64,000 nucleotides of DNA from Rhipidocladum racemiflorum (Eukaryota; Streptophyta; Magnoliopsida; Poales; Poaceae), in NCBI GenBank assembly GCA_036346355.1, contig CM070572.1:10051001-10115000 (forward strand), given 5' to 3'. Below, one piece after another: positions 21,897 to 35,512 of the stretch. The notes beneath the pieces were generated by a model. It worked only from the letters and a program-made list of their open reading frames with translations. It searched no databases and was not told where the DNA came from. A program made the translations under genes and the position numbers. The first letter of the stretch is position 1; each line of letters opens with the position of its first letter.

Positions 21897-24800
21897 TCAA
21901 GACACATTCCGATAGTCTAGGACGTTTAGCTCACTTCTTAGCTCGCAAAAGCGCTTCTCATCTAGAGGTTTGGTAAAGATATCGGCCAATTGTTTTTCGG
22001 TTCTCACATAGGTAATATCTATGTCTCCCTTAAGAGAGTGATCTCTAAGGAAGTGGTGTCGGATATCTATGTGCTTGGTCCGAGAGTGTTGAACGGGATT
22101 GTTGGCTATTTTGATCGCACTCTCATTGTCACATAAGAGTGGTACCTTTTCCATACAAAAACCAAAATCCTTCAAGGTTTGCCTCATCCATAACAATTGT
22201 GCACAACAACTTCCCGCGGCAATGTATTCCGCTTCATGATGGATAGAGCAACTGAATTTTGTTTCTTTGAGGACCAAGACACTAGTGATCTACCTAGAAA
22301 TTGACAAGTCCCCGAAGTGCTTTTTCTATTCACTTTGCAACCCGCATAATCAGCATCCGAATAACCAATCAAATCGAATTTTGATCCTTTAGGATACCAA
22401 AGCCCTAAACTAGGTGTGTGAACTAAATATCTAAGAATTCTTTTCACGGCTACTAGGTGGCACTCTCTCGGAGCGGCTTGAAATCTTGCACACATACACA
22501 CACTAAGCATAATATCAGGCCTAGATGCACAAAGGTAAAGCAATGAACCTATCATGGATCGATATACCTTTTGATCCACAGGGTTACCTTCTTCATTTAG
22601 ACCAAGATGACCATTGGTTGTCATTGGTGTATGAATTGGCTTGGCGTTCTCCAGGTTAAACTTCTTGAGCATATCTTTGATGTACTTTGTTTGACATAGG
22701 AACGTCCCTTCCTTGAGTTGTTTGATTTGAAATCCAAGAAAGAACTTCAATTCACCCATCATTGACATCTCAAATCTCTTCGTCATCAACCTACTAAATT
22801 CCTCACAAAAGTTTTTATTAGTGGATCCAAATATAATGTCATCGACATATATTTGGCACACAAATAAATAATTATCAACATATTTTGTGAAGAGAGTAGG
22901 ATCGACTTTACCAATTTCGAAACCCTTTTTAATAAGAAAATCCTTAAGGCATTCATACCATGCTCTAGGTGCTTGCTTAAGCCCGTAGAGCGCCTTATGG
23001 AGTTTGTAGACATGAGTAGGGTTCTTATGATCCTCCATTCCCGGCGGTTGCTCAACGTAGACCAATTCGGCGATTGGACCATTTAGGAAAGCACTCTTGA
23101 CGTCCATTTGATAAAGCTTGAAATCATGGTGAGTAGCAAATGCAACCAATATACGAATTGATTCTAATCTAGCAACGGGAGCATAAGTCTCACCAAAATC
23201 CAAACCTTCAATTTGAGTGAATCCTTGAGCTACCAACCGAGCTTTATTTCTTGTGACAACTCCGTTCTCGTCTTGTTTGTTGCGGAAGACCCATTTGGTT
23301 CCAATCACGTTTTGATTAGGCCTTTCCACTAGTGACCATACTTTGTTTCTAACGAAGTTGTTAAGCTCTTCATGCATAGCCATTATCCAATCCGGATCTC
23401 TTAGTGCATCTTCAACCTTCAAAGGTTCCAAAGTAGACACAAAGGAGTAAAATTCACAAAAATTAGCTACTCTATAGCGTGTAGTTACCCCTTTTTGGAT
23501 ATCACCAAGGATATTATCAACGGGGTGATCTCTTTGGATACTTTGATGCACCCTTGGATGTGGCATTTGAGAGACATGTTGGATTGGTTCAAGGTCTTTA
23601 TCTTGAGCATCCTCCACGAGTTTGCTTGTACTCCCTAGAGGAATGTCTTGACTTTGGCTTGAAGTAGGAGGCTCGACTTGTGTAGATGAATTGTCTTGTT
23701 GTACCTTTTCTTGCGGCCTCACTTCACCTATTGCCATCTTCTTGATTGCAATGCATGGCTCTTCCTCATTTTCTAGCATATTTAAATCAACTTGCTCTAC
23801 TTGAGAGCCGTTAGATTCATCAAATGTCACGTCTCTCGCTATTTCAGCACAACCCGAAGTTTTGTTGAAAACGCGATAGGCGTAAGCATTCGATCCGTAT
23901 CCTAGCAAGAAACCTTCATCGATCTTTGGAGCGAATTTTGAGTTCTTGGGCTTCTTGTTTAGGATAAAGCATTTACTACCAAAAACTCTAAAATATGAAA
24001 TGTTTATTTTGTTACCGGTGAGGAGTTCATATGCCGTTTTCTTCAATATCTTGTGGAGATATAATCGATTGATGGCATGGCAAGCGGTGTTGACGGCTTC
24101 CGCCCAAAAATGGTCGGAGATCTTGTACTCATCAAGCATTGTTCTAGCCATCTCGATCAAAGTCCGATTCTTTCTTTCTACCACTCCATTTTGTTGAGGT
24201 GAGTATGGAGCGGAGAACTCGTGCTTGATTCCTTCTTCATCAAGGAATTCTTCGACTTGAGTATTCTTGAATTCACTTCCATTATCACTTCGAATCTTCT
24301 TGATCTTCAACTCGAATTCATTTTGAGCTCTTCTTGCAAACTTCTTGATTATCCCTTGTGTTTCACTTTTCTCTTGCACAAAGAATACCCACGTGAAGCG
24401 AGAAAAATCATCAACAATGACTAAACCATACTTGTTACCTCCGATGCTTATATAAGCAACGAGTCCGAAGAGGTCCATATGTAGAAGCTCCAATGGTTTT
24501 GTCGTCGTCATGATGTTCTTCGCGGGATGACGCGCTCCAACTTGCTTTCCGGCTTGACACGCGCTACAAATTCTATTTTTCTCAAACTCAACATTGGTTA
24601 GTCCAATGATGTAATCCCCTTTGAGAAGTTTGTCAAGATTTCTCATGCCAACATGGGCTAGCCGGCGATGCCACAACCAACCCATGCTAGACTTTGCCAT
24701 AAGGCATGTTTGAAGTTTAGCGCTATTTGCATTGAAATCAACCAAATAGAGCTTCCCTTTCAAATATCCTTTGAACGCAATTGAGGAATCATCTCTTCTC

Positions 24801-25069
24801 AAAACGGTTACATCCACATTAGTAAAAAGACAATTATAACCCATCTCGCAAAGTTGCGACACGGATAGCAAATTGTAATTTAAGGATTTAACTAGAAGAA
24901 CATTTGATATTGAATGATCATTAGAAATAGCAATTTTACCTAATCCCATTACCTCACCTTTACCATTATCTCCAAACACAATATTTTCATATTGTGACCC
25001 TTTTTCATCAAAAGATGAAAACATTTTCTTTTCTCCGGTCATGTGGTTTGTACAACCACTATCAAGCAC
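21897..25069 (-). pseudogene. pol: SIRE polyprotein: protease end, integrase, reverse transcriptase, RNase H (one frameshift)
   Basis: An open frame of 961 codons (25069-22184) holds, in order, a protease active site LDSGCTNHMTG, an integrase zinc finger LWHRRLAHVG...CSACQAGK, an integrase core (LHMDLFG, SDNGSEF, VVERKNRT), reverse transcriptase with catalytic YVDD (complement of 22838-22849) and the RNase H start GYSDADYAGC. Near 22240 one base is missing relative to the family pattern, so the rest of RNase H (EAEYIAAGSC, LLCDNESAI, RTKHIDIRHHF, ending at 21897) is in another frame. Catalytic residues of integrase and RT are all present, so the copy was active recently and is disabled here mainly by this frameshift and the gag interruption. 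Confidence 0.93.
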
Positions 25070-25142
25070 CCAACTTGATCCACCGGAGGTATAATCCTAC
25101 AAGAGCACATTAGACCTTGGTTTTAGGTACCCAAATCCTTTT

Positions 25143-26433
25143 GGGTCATTGCATGTTAGTGATTAAAACCTTCGGTACCCACACCTTCTTTTTACTCTTT
25201 TCACTAAAGTTGTGGGCACCGACAAAATGAGCGATCACTTTACCATTGTGATTTCTCTTCAACATATATGATGCATAGTGAATGGGATGAGTTGTATGAT
25301 GTTGAGGATACTTCTTTGATTCTTGCCTGGTCTTAATGACTTGTGTGGTGGTCAATGGTTGCTTGTCATTTCCTTTGACAAACTTGATGCAATCCTTACC
25401 TTTTACCACCACACGGTCATTTCCCTTGCAATCGTACTTATCATATCCTAGCCCTTCTTTATTTTTGTTTCCACGAGTGTTGATTGTTTTGTAGAGGGCA
25501 TCCTTGGATTGATAAGTCTTGATGCAACCATACTTTACCAAAGCATTCAATCTCTCGTTTTCTCCTTTTAATACTTGCACAAGTTGGGAATTGGTAGAGC
25601 AAGCATTAATATCAATATTATAGCAACGAGAGCAACCATTACTAGTGGAAGGAATAGAAACCATTGAAGAATTAATGATTGGAGAGTTGAGGTCATTAAG
25701 AGACTCAATTTGCACTTCAAGAGCTTGAAGATTGTTTTCCAAGCTAATAACATTCTCTTGAAGCGATTCATTTGAACTCTTAAGGATCGTGATTGAATTG
25801 TTAGCCAAGTCAAGATCTTTGGTTAGCAATTCAATTTTCTCCTTTTCCGTTGCGAGGAGCTTTTCAAAAGCAAGATTTCTCTTCTTTTCACAAATTAGCA
25901 ATTCTTCTTGCTTTTCAAGAGTTTCCTCTTGGCTATCTATTCTTTTCAATAGTTTATTGATTTTTGCAATGGTAGATTTGTTTAAGTTGCAAAATAAAGC
26001 ATCATCATCATCATCATCACTCTCTAATTCACTATCACTACTAGGGAGTTTTATTTTAACCATTACCTTGCGCCCTTTGGCCATAAGACAAATAGGCGCG
26101 TCGTGGTCGGAGTCGTTTGAATCCCATTCTTCTCCAATGTGAGCTCGCCCCGAGTACTTCTTCTTGTACGTCTTGTTTTTCTTGAGCGGCTCATTCTTTT
26201 TGGTTTCATTTTGGTTGTTCTTCTTCTTTGGACAATCGGCGATGAAGTGTCCAACTTCACCGCACTCATAGCAAGCCCTCTTGGTGTTTCTTCTTCCTCT
26301 TGATTTATCATTGTAGTTCTTCTTGTATTTGCTTGACCCGTCGTATTTGAGGAACTTTTTGAATTTCCTCACAAATAGAGCCAAGTCTTCTACGTCTTCG
26401 CTCTCATCTTCCTCTTCATCACTTGATGTTGAT
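25143..26433 (-). pseudogene. gag: SIRE Gag, C-terminal part
   Basis: Continues the gag frame after the chromovirus insertion. It holds a basic segment and a CCHC knuckle CYECGEVGHFIADC, then a lysine-rich stretch, an acidic run and a long coiled-coil region. It ends with a TGA at about 25143-25145 where the family normally reads through towards the protease (TNMQ, then a PK-rich segment); further stops separate it from the LDSGC motif. Its N-terminal half is at 38930-39788, beyond the inserted element. The insertion duplication TTGAT lies at 26429-26433. Confidence 0.88.
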
Positions 26434-29400
26434 TGTCGGGACCCCGAATTTGCAAATCCGGACCCTCTGTGTATTCAGCACTAGTCCAGGAACGCGCTAG
26501 TGCACACAGTCTTAACATCGGTATATATCACAATCATACCATACGATACTATCAAAGTACTTTATTTAAATAATCAAAGGGTTACTCGACCTTATGGCCA
26601 AGTTACAAATATATGCCTTGCAAGGCGAAACTTATTAAAAGAGAAATAGCAAGAAATGAAAATCAAATAAACTTAGTGGCGCCATCCAAAGATACCACAG
26701 GCAACCGATCGGGCTCGCATCCCTAAGTAGACGGGTCTTCTTGGAGTTCCTCCTCCAAAGTGGCGTAATCTCCTCTTCAACTGATATTGTGTTGAGGCAA
26801 GGGTGAGTACTTGGTACTCGGCAAGTCATGCAGAATGCAAGCTAATATACTATATGCATGGCTTAGTACAAAGGAATAGCTCAGGGTATATTTGCAAGAA
26901 ATGACTTTTGACAAGTAATATAAGTAGATTCGAAAGCAGTAGAAATAAGTAAAGCATAAATAACTTTTCAAGAAGTTTAAATAACATTTTTCCCCATCCT
27001 AAACCATATTTCCATCATCTTCTTTGTTAAACCAACCCATCTTTCCAAATCCAAGTTATTTCCAGAAAATCTAACCCTTGACTGTAATTCCCGAGCATTG
27101 TCGATCACAGTGGACTAGGATATTCAAATAGATTCTACACTCTGCAGAGGTTATGCACTTTACCCACAAGATACAATCCACTCACCACGTCGGCCGTGAA
27201 TCGCCATACAAGAGTATGCGAATGAGCGATCATAACAAAGCCTTTCGGAAGCCTCAAACAACACAGGTGGTCCTCTCCGGTACGTGCTCTACACCATCCC
27301 TTCCCTTAGCCAAGGCGAAGTATGGGACCAACACACCGTTAGATGGGTACCTGCCACAGCCACGATACGCTCCCCGCATAATCACACAAACGGTGTAATC
27401 GACACCCTGAGGCTCCACAAGTGAGTCCTTAGCGACTTAGTCAACTAGGGCCGTCCCATTCCAGCCATGTGGTTGCAAGTATGACCAGTTCAAAGGCTTG
27501 CAAGGTTAAGTCCTTAGAGTGACCAGGGCAAGACTACCCGAAAAACCAAATCAACATCCCCAATGCCACAACCGCCCACCTGATTACTCTTGCCACATGC
27601 CCCGCCGAAATCTGTTTGTCAAACCCCGCTTGATTACCATGCACCACGTGCCATCAACATCACATGATACTTTTCCAAAACAGGTTCAATATATCATTAA
27701 GTCAATATTAACATTTGATTATCCAAAATCATGTCATGAGCACGTAGTGTCTAAGCGATACTACAACGATCTAAACACATGTTGGCAATTTAATAATGTC
27801 CAACTAGTAAACCACAACTAGGGTGACAAGGGATCATGGCACATACTTAAGTAATCAAGGTGTCATATAGCAAATTGGTATTTATCTAACCCCTGTGTTT
27901 AAACAAAGTATTTTTCTAATTGAACTAGCATGCAATAGTTTAAATCAAAATAGATTTCAAAATGGGATCAACATGGTCAAAGCACAACTTGCCTTCAAAA
28001 AGCACTTGCTCTTGGTCTTGAGTTGGATCCTGAGTAATTAATTCTCCTTCGAATCACTCCGTCACTTCAACGTATACTCGTAAAGCGTGCAAATAGCAAA
28101 TACACAAATGAACACTATGCAAAAAGATCCCAAAACTCCAAATAAAATCCATAAACAGAGAGAAAATAATTTTCTGGATTTTTAGAAACTGGAATCGTCA
28201 AATTTGGAGTTAAAACGCAAAAGTTATGATTATTTAAAGTTTAAATAATCAATTAAATAATTTTACAGAGAAAAACTTTAGTCCAAAAATTAAATAAAAT
28301 TCATATTTAGGTAGATCTCAATTTTATACAAATTTAGAAATTTGAATCGCTCAAATCGGAGTTGAAACGCAAAAGTTATAAGCGTTTGAAGTTTGAATCT
28401 AAATTTGAATCAATATTTCGAATTAATAAATCATTTTCTTTTTCGGAAATTAATTATTGCGTCAGCATGGACACGTGGCAGCTCCTGATTGGCCTGCTGA
28501 CGTCAGCCGGTCCATGGGCTCGGTCCACACTCGGCTTGGGTCCACCGTGGACTCGGTCCACAGCTCCACGTGAGACTGACATGTGGGCCCACTCGGGTGA
28601 CGTCATTGCGGCGTCGGCGAGGCTCGACCACGGTCGACAGTGGGTCCCACCTTTGACGTCATGGGTGTCGTCACGCGATGCATCGGCCGACACGCGGGCC
28701 CCGCGTGTCGGTGATCACGACGCCAGCGCTGGCGCGACAGTTCGGCTTCCTGGGCCGCGTGGCACAATCGTGGCCGTTGGTTTGAAATCCGACTACCGAT
28801 TGAGTTTGGCCTCATGTGCTTGGGGCGCACGTGATCGATCGTGGGCCGTTGGATCTAGATCCAACGGTTGGGATTAGATCTAGGATTTTCAACGGGAAAC
28901 TCACCGTGGCGTGGCACGATCTGGGCCTTTGGATCTTGATCGGACGGTTGGTGGAGCTTCGGGGTCGGCGATGGCTTCACGGCGGAGTTGCGGCCGCTGG
29001 CCGAGGACGGCGACCACCCAAACGGGCGGTTGGGGCGTGCTCGGCGAGATGGAGGGTGTCTTCAGCGCGCTGGCTTCGGGTTTCGAATGGGGTCAATGGC
29101 GGCGAGGATTCGCGGACGGCGGCGAGGCGAGGCAAGGACTGTGGTGGCGCTTCACGCAACTACGGCGAGCGATTCCGGCGAACCTACGGCGGCTAGAGCT
29201 CGGCGGGTTAGGCAAGAAGTGCGCGGGTCACGGCGGTCCTCGGTGCGATCCGGCATTAAATAGCCGGAGGCGTGCTCGGCGAGCCCTAATCGATCCGCTG
29301 GCGCGCTCGGCGGAGTCTGCTCGATTCACGGGAAGGCACGACGAAATCGTGGCCGATCCGCGTGTCGCGATCAACGCCACGATCGCCCGCGCGATCGGGT

Positions 29401-29854
29401 CCGGTCCGAACACTCGGCTTTCGATCGAGTCGGCGGATCTCGGCCGTTGGATCTTGATCCAACGGTTGGGATCGATTAGGGTTAGAGTGGGTTCGGTCGA
29501 GTCAACTGGCTCAGGTCGGACTCGAGTCCGACTTCGGTCGGATGAACAAGATTGACCCGAGTTGGATTTTCCAATGATTTAATATTTAAAATAATTCCCA
29601 AGAATTCATTTAATTCATTAAAAATAGCAAATGACTCGGAAAAAATTCTGGAAAATACTTTGGATCATTTTGGACCCAAATAAAATATTTCCAACAAAAT
29701 TTCATTTGCAAAATTAAATTCTTTAATTATTTCAAAATGGAATAAATTCAAATAAATTCCAAATAAATCCAAATAAATTCCAGAAAATTCCAAAATTCAC
29801 CAAAGTGCCAAATCACACATGAATTTAAGAAAAGCAAAATTTTGGGATGTTACA
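26434..29854 (-). repeat. 3' LTR of the Tekay-type chromovirus
   Basis: Begins TGTCGGGACCCCG on the plus strand and ends GGGATGTTACA. It contains the GAGTAC/GTACTC hairpin at 26805-26819 and a GC-rich block (28450-29560). A TATA-like TATTTAATG is on the minus strand near 29251-29262, inside CCGGC...GCCGG. The arginine-rich frames in the GC block differ between the two LTRs and are not genes. Confidence 0.93.
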
Positions 29855-29867
29855 AACCTCCCCCCCT
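29855..29867 (-). other. Polypurine tract of the chromovirus
   Basis: Minus strand AAGGGGGGGAGGTT directly before the LTR start TGTAACATC. Typical of Tekay elements. Confidence 0.85.
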
Positions 29868-29899
29868 TAATAGAATCTCGTCCCCGAGATTCAGGGCTT

Positions 29900-32800
29900 A
29901 CTAAAGGAATAGGTTTGGAAACTCTTTCTTCAAATCCTCTTCAAGGCTCCCAAGTCGCTTCGCTTTCCTCATGGTTGCTCCACCGAACTCTACTAAACGG
30001 GTTGACTTGTTTCTAGTTTCTCGATCCATTGTGTCTAGAATCCTCACAGATGTTCCTTATAAGTCAAATCCTCTTGCAACTCAATTGACTCTAGCGGTGT
30101 CTGCTCCTCAGAACTCGGAGACACTTCTTTAAGCTGGGACACATGGAATACATCATGTACTCCTCGCCAACGATCGTGGCAACTCCAGCTGATAAGCATC
30201 TTCACCTCTGCGACTCAAAATCTTAAATGGTCCAACATAACGGGGTGCGAGTTTCCCTTTGGCATGGAACCTCTTAACTCCCCTGAGAGGCGTAACTCTG
30301 AGGTATACAAAGTCTTACGGTTCAAAACTCAAATCTCGGCGACGATCGTCAAGATAACTCTTCTGCCGAGATTGGGCTATCTTCAACCTTTCCCTAATCA
30401 TAGCAATCTGCTTCTTGACCTCTTGAAGAATATCAGGCCCAAAGACACGGCGCCACGGCCTCATTCCAATTCAATGGTGTCCGACAGTGGTCGACCATAC
30501 AAAGGCCTCAAAAGGTGACATCTCAGAACTAGCCTGATAACTATTGTTGTAACTAAACTCGGCATACGGCAAACTCTTATCCCAAGAGGTAGCATAAGCT
30601 AATGCACAAGCTCTTAGCATATCCTCCGAATCTGGTTGACTCTTTCTTGGCCCGCCCATCCGTCTGTGGATGATAAGTCAGATCTTGAAGTTCAAACGGG
30701 TCCCCATGGCTTCATGCAACTTATTCCAAAACCTTGAGGTAAATTGGGTACCTCTGTCCGATACAATCCTCTTTGGCACTCGTGCAAACAAACAATCCTG
30801 ATCATGTACAACTCGCTAACTTATCTCCCGAGTAAGTGGTCTTCACGGGATAAAATGGGCTACTTTAGTCAAGCGATCCACTATAACCCATATGGAGTCA
30901 TAACCTCCTTGAGTCTTCTGACAAACCGGTAATGAAATCCATTCCGATTTCCTCCCACTTCCACTCGAGGTATTTTCAATGCATGTAGCAATCCTGCTGG
31001 TCTCTCGATGCATTGCCTTGACTCTCTGGCATACGTCGCACAATGCAACATGCTCGGCAACTTCACGCTTCATACTCGGCCACCGAATCTCTCCTTGAGA
31101 TCCTGATACATCTTGGCGCTTCGGGATGAATCGAGTACTTAGAGTCATGGGCTTCTTCCGTAATCGCTTGCTTTAACTCCTTTTGTTAGGCACACAAATG
31201 CGATCCTTCATCCATAACGTGCCTTGCTCGTCTAGCTTGAAATCCTTTGCCTTGCCTTCCTCCATTTTGGACTTAATCCTACGGATCTTGTCATCATCCT
31301 TCGCCCTTCTCGGATCTGGTCCTCTAAAGTAGGCTTTACTTCCAAGGCGCCAAGAATCCGCTAGGTACAACATCAATCTTCATTTTCTCGAAATCCTCAC
31401 ATAACTCATCCTCGACTTGTGGCTAGCAACGTACTCACGGTATGGCTCTTCCGACTCGAGCATCGGCTACTCGTTGGCCTTCCCAGATGGTAATGGATTC
31501 CAACATTATAGTCCTTGATCAACTCTAACCATCTCCTTTGCCTCATATTCAGATCCGACCGGGTGAATATGTACTTAAGGCTTTTATGATCCGTATATAC
31601 CTCACATCTGTTTCCAATCGATAGTGACGCCATATCTTCAAAGCATGCACTACGGCAGCCTAACTCTAGGTCATGTGTCGGATAATTTTCCTCATGCGGC
31701 CTCAATTGCCTTGATGCATAAGCGTTTACCTTTCCATTCTCAGACAAGACACATCCAAGTCCTTGGCGCGATGCGTCACAAAAATATCGAAGCTTTGAGC
31801 AACATCCGTAGAACTAACACGGTCTTGATGTCAATCGCTTCTTGACTCTGAAATCCTTCCTCACATTCTCGGCGCCCAAGCAAACTTCTTTTCCTTCTTC
31901 AAAGAATTGCGTAAGAGGTTTCGCAATTGTCGAAAAACCTTCGATGAAACGGCGGTAATATCCTGCCATTCCAAGGAAACTCGAATGCTGGTCACGAGTC
32001 TTGGTGTTCCCAATGTAACACGCCTTCTACTTTGCTTGGATCTACGGCGACTCCTTCATGCGGTCATCACGTGTCCAAGGAACTCCACTTTGTCCTTCCA
32101 AAAGTCACACTTGTCGAACTTGGCGAAAAGTTGCCGTTCCTCGACTTTTCCAAAACTCGCCTTAAGTGTTCGGCATGTTCATCCTCTGTCTTGGAGTAGA
32201 CTAGGATATCGTCTATGAACACGACGACAAACTTGTCCAAATATTCCATGAACACCTTATTCATCATATTCATGAAATAAGGTGGCGCGTTAGTCACCCA
32301 AAGGACATAATCAGAAACTCGTAATGTCCATATCTTGACGAGAATGCAGTCTTCGAATATCTTACGATCGGATCTTTAATCGATGATATCCCGATCTCAG
32401 ATCAATCTTGGAGAAAACTCCGGCTCCTCTTAACTGATCAAACAAATCATCAATCTTGGGTAGCGGATACTTATTCTTCACGGTGACTTCATTGAGTGCA
32501 CGGTAGTCAATGCACATCCTGAAACTCCCGTCCTTCTTCTTGACAAACAAAATGGTGCTCCCCCACGACTAACTTGGTCTCGATAAATCCTTTCTCCATT
32601 AACTCTTCTAGCTGTTTCTTCATCTCTACCAACTCCTCGGTAGACATCCGATAGGGTCTCTTTGCTATCGGTCTTTGTGCAGTACAAGCTCTATCACAAA
32701 CTCTATGTCCCTCGTCGCGGCATACCAGGTAGATCTTCGGGAAAAACATCGGGTACTCATTCACTCTTTGGGACATCCTCTATGCTGATTGCCTTGGTAC

Positions 32801-33390
32801 TGTTAACCATCAATCGCCCATCTCTAATCTGCAGTGGCTTGAAATTCCACTTTCTTCCCACACGGGCTCTCAATCGAGATGGTCCTTCGTCCACAATCCA
32901 ATACAGCCTTGTGCTTGGATAACCAATCCATTCCCAATATAACATCTAAGGTCCGGTCTCCAAAATTATAAGGTTTGCTAGGAACTCTATTCCATCTATT
33001 AGTATTCTCACCCGGAACATCCTACTTCCGTTCGGAGTTCGGAACCAGGGTTTGAACTAAAAGCATGCACTTAAGTCTTGCAATTCTCAAGTCATTTCTA
33101 GTAGCAAAGCCTTGCGAAACAAACGAATCTGAAGCTCCGTAGTCAAACAAAATCATGCAGTGTACCGAGTTAACAAGTAACTTACCCAAGACGACGTCCA
33201 GTAGCATTCTGCAGTTGTATCTGCGGTGACATGGTTGACTCGGCCTCTCACCACGGCCTGGGGTGTGGCTCTGGTCTTTGGCGTCCTAGGCCGGGTGGTT
33301 CCTAGATTGAAGCGAATCGGTCGCTCTGCTGTCTTCTTCGAACAGCTGTTGGCAAAGTGTCTGGCTCGTTGCGATTGTAACACGTCTCAC
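29900..33390 (-). pseudogene. pol: Chromovirus pol: zinc-knuckle end of gag, protease, RT, RNase H, integrase, chromodomain (many frameshifts)
   Basis: Visible pieces in sense order are a zinc-knuckle remnant HFANSC (about 33360), a protease site LFDYGASDSF (33020-33207; D retained, Y replaces the usual T or S), RT finger KKKDGSFRMCIDYRALNEV (32362-32550), RT catalytic FIDDILVYSKT (32067-32297), RNase H with YASRQLRPHE and YTDHKSLKYIF (31406-31747), integrase zinc finger HVALCDVCQRVKA (30843-31148), integrase core segments (30471-31066) and the chromodomain end. RT reads FIDD, a normal variant in gypsy elements. At least eight frame changes separate these pieces, so no product is possible as written. 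Confidence 0.85.
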
Positions 33391-34360
33391 CTGTTCCTTC
33401 TTGTTGCACAGGGTAGCGTTTCTAGCGGGTGAGTGCAGTAGTTACGATTGGCGTGTCTTGGTGCCGGATGGTGTCCTCGTTGCATTACGTGGTTGGAATC
33501 AAGAATTGATTTGGTGCAACTCTCAGCGCCGCTATTGCGTTCCTCGACGTGATCCTTCTTTGTTGCATCCTGCGCTTCTGTTCTCATCCAGTTCCTTGCG
33601 CTTGTCCTCAAGAATAAGTGCCTTATTCACCAACTCTTGGAAATCGAAAGGTGTGGGTGATCAACCCTACTTGCAATCCTGAGTTAAGTCCCTTCATAAA
33701 GCGAGGTATGCGGATTTATCTCGTCGCTACATCCTCAGGTGCGTAGCGTGCTAGGCTGTGTGAACTTGTTCGTAGTCGGCCATCGGCCGATTACCTTGCT
33801 TGATGCTCGAACTCCTCCTTCTTAAGGTCCATAATTCCTTCAGGCACGTGATACTGTCGAATGCACCGTGAACTCTTCCCAAGTGATATCTTGAAGGTTC
33901 TCTGCGTGGCACGTGGTTCTCCCACCATTCTAAATGTTCCTTCCAACCGATGAGAAGCGTAAAGTACCTTCTCATTCCCTATGCATTGAGCTATGTGTAG
34001 CTTCCTCTCAATTGATCTTAACCAATCGTCGGCCTCCAACGGATTGGCATTCCCGAAGAAAGTGGGTGGGTGAGTCCTCATGAACTCGACGGCCTTGTAT
34101 TCTCGGGCGTGGTCCCCGATTAACTTGATTAGCGATGGCCTGGCGATGACGTGCTGCATTTGTTGCATCATAGCATGCATCAAGCGGGTCTTGAGCAGCA
34201 AGAAATGCTCCAAAATTCTGCACATCCAAAGTGGCGGTCTTTGGTGCTCCATCATTGGGGTTTTCTGTTGGCGAGATCCACTCCCATTGCTTCCAAAGTT
34301 CCCACGGTGTTCACCATCCGTCGATTTGCTCTAGGTTTAGAGATGAGAGGGAAACAAGAA
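33391..34360 (-). pseudogene. gag: Chromovirus gag, broken
   Basis: The frame at 33791-34255 and neighbours carries the Gag signature PPTFFGNANPLEADDWLRS and KLHIAQCIGNEKVLYASH, closely parallel to the TR-GAG protein (PPIFSGAIDPLAADDWIRD). Frameshifts occur near 33975, 34020 and downstream. The remaining DNA to 35512 is the 5' leader, with no clear gene. Confidence 0.8.
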
Positions 34361-35496
34361 TAGACAAGTAGTATGGAACTTATGCGGGCGAAAGGGGTAA
34401 CTTTAAGGTCCATCTTTATTATTAATAACTTGGTATGGTCTTACAATGCCTAAGGGCCTTGCAACACATAACGCACACTCGACAAACAAAGCAAATCCAA
34501 ATCGAACTAACTCGAGTCTAACGCCTAAAGGGTGACTCTTTATTTTACGACGCGACTCGGCGAAGGAGTCTCACTATAGAACCTAAGCTCACTCATCGAA
34601 AACCTCCACGGCACTGGTGCGGTGTCGCGGCATAGGCGCGAAACGATCGCCATGTCCAGCGACTATGTCATCTGTGGTAGTCGAAGAAGCGATGTCCTCA
34701 TCGAGATCCGACTCCTCCGATCTGGCTCGTAGCTCGAGTAATCGCTCTGGGTCCGTCCGTACAAAGTCATTTCCAACTCGTCAATCCTTCGTAGAAGGTG
34801 TGCCACATACTCTGAGCTTCCCGCCATCTGTTCTTCTCTGTCGTGATTTCCTTGCGGGCCTTCGTAGCTCCTTGCTTGTATTATCTAGTACATCCTCTGG
34901 CGACGACGAATCGTGCCAAGCTGTGTAACCGTGGCATTCTCGTCTGAATCGTCTTCGGTCAAGAAGGTTATCGCCGCGGATGGTAACGAACACCGTACTC
35001 TCCAACTCTCTGGCGTGACACGGGTAATGTGCCGCATTGCTCGTCGTGATACTTCTTGGATACCCATCTGCATTGTAGACCTTCTAGCAAAGCGGTCACG
35101 TTGTATCGAGCGATTGCCTGGCCCCTCTTCCTGGCAGTACCTCAATCTTTACGTCACAAGCCTTGATCAATCCTGCTTGCCTCGATCACTTCCACTTGGT
35201 ATTGGGGCTTCTCAAAATCTCCGAGAGTCTCAGCATATGCCAAAGTTCCGCGGCGTGACCACTTCCCGAGATCAACGTAGTTGAACTCTTCCTCCATCTG
35301 TCACAAGCGTGCTTTACGTAAGAACTCGAAATTTTCAAATTGTGACAAGGTAAGGGAAAATTTCAGCAAGAGACGAAAAGAGAGAAGGGGATAAGTCGAG
35401 ATGTCATTTCTTGTCTTCACAAATTTTTAGCTTTAGAAAATAGGTTTTATCCTCACTACGACCATTCTAGCTTAGGGTTGAGCCTACAATAAGTAT
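34361..35496. other. 5' leader region of the chromovirus
   Basis: About 1.1 kb between the recognisable gag segment and the primer binding site. ORFs here (for example 34617-34928 and 34913-35284) have no known domain and are probably decayed gag N-terminal and leader sequence. Confidence 0.5.
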
Positions 35497-35508
35497 GGCT
35501 CGATACCA
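35497..35508 (-). other. Primer binding site, tRNA-iMet type, one base short
   Basis: Minus strand TGGTATCGAGCC, four bases from the 5' LTR edge. It matches the initiator-methionine site TGGTATCAGAGCC except for a missing base. Confidence 0.75.
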
Positions 35509-35512
35509 CCTC

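Noticed and set aside
28362..29555. ORFs in the GC-rich part of the chromovirus LTR, with matches at 37521-38819
   Set aside because: Duplicated because the LTRs are duplicated; frames shift between copies and no domain is present.
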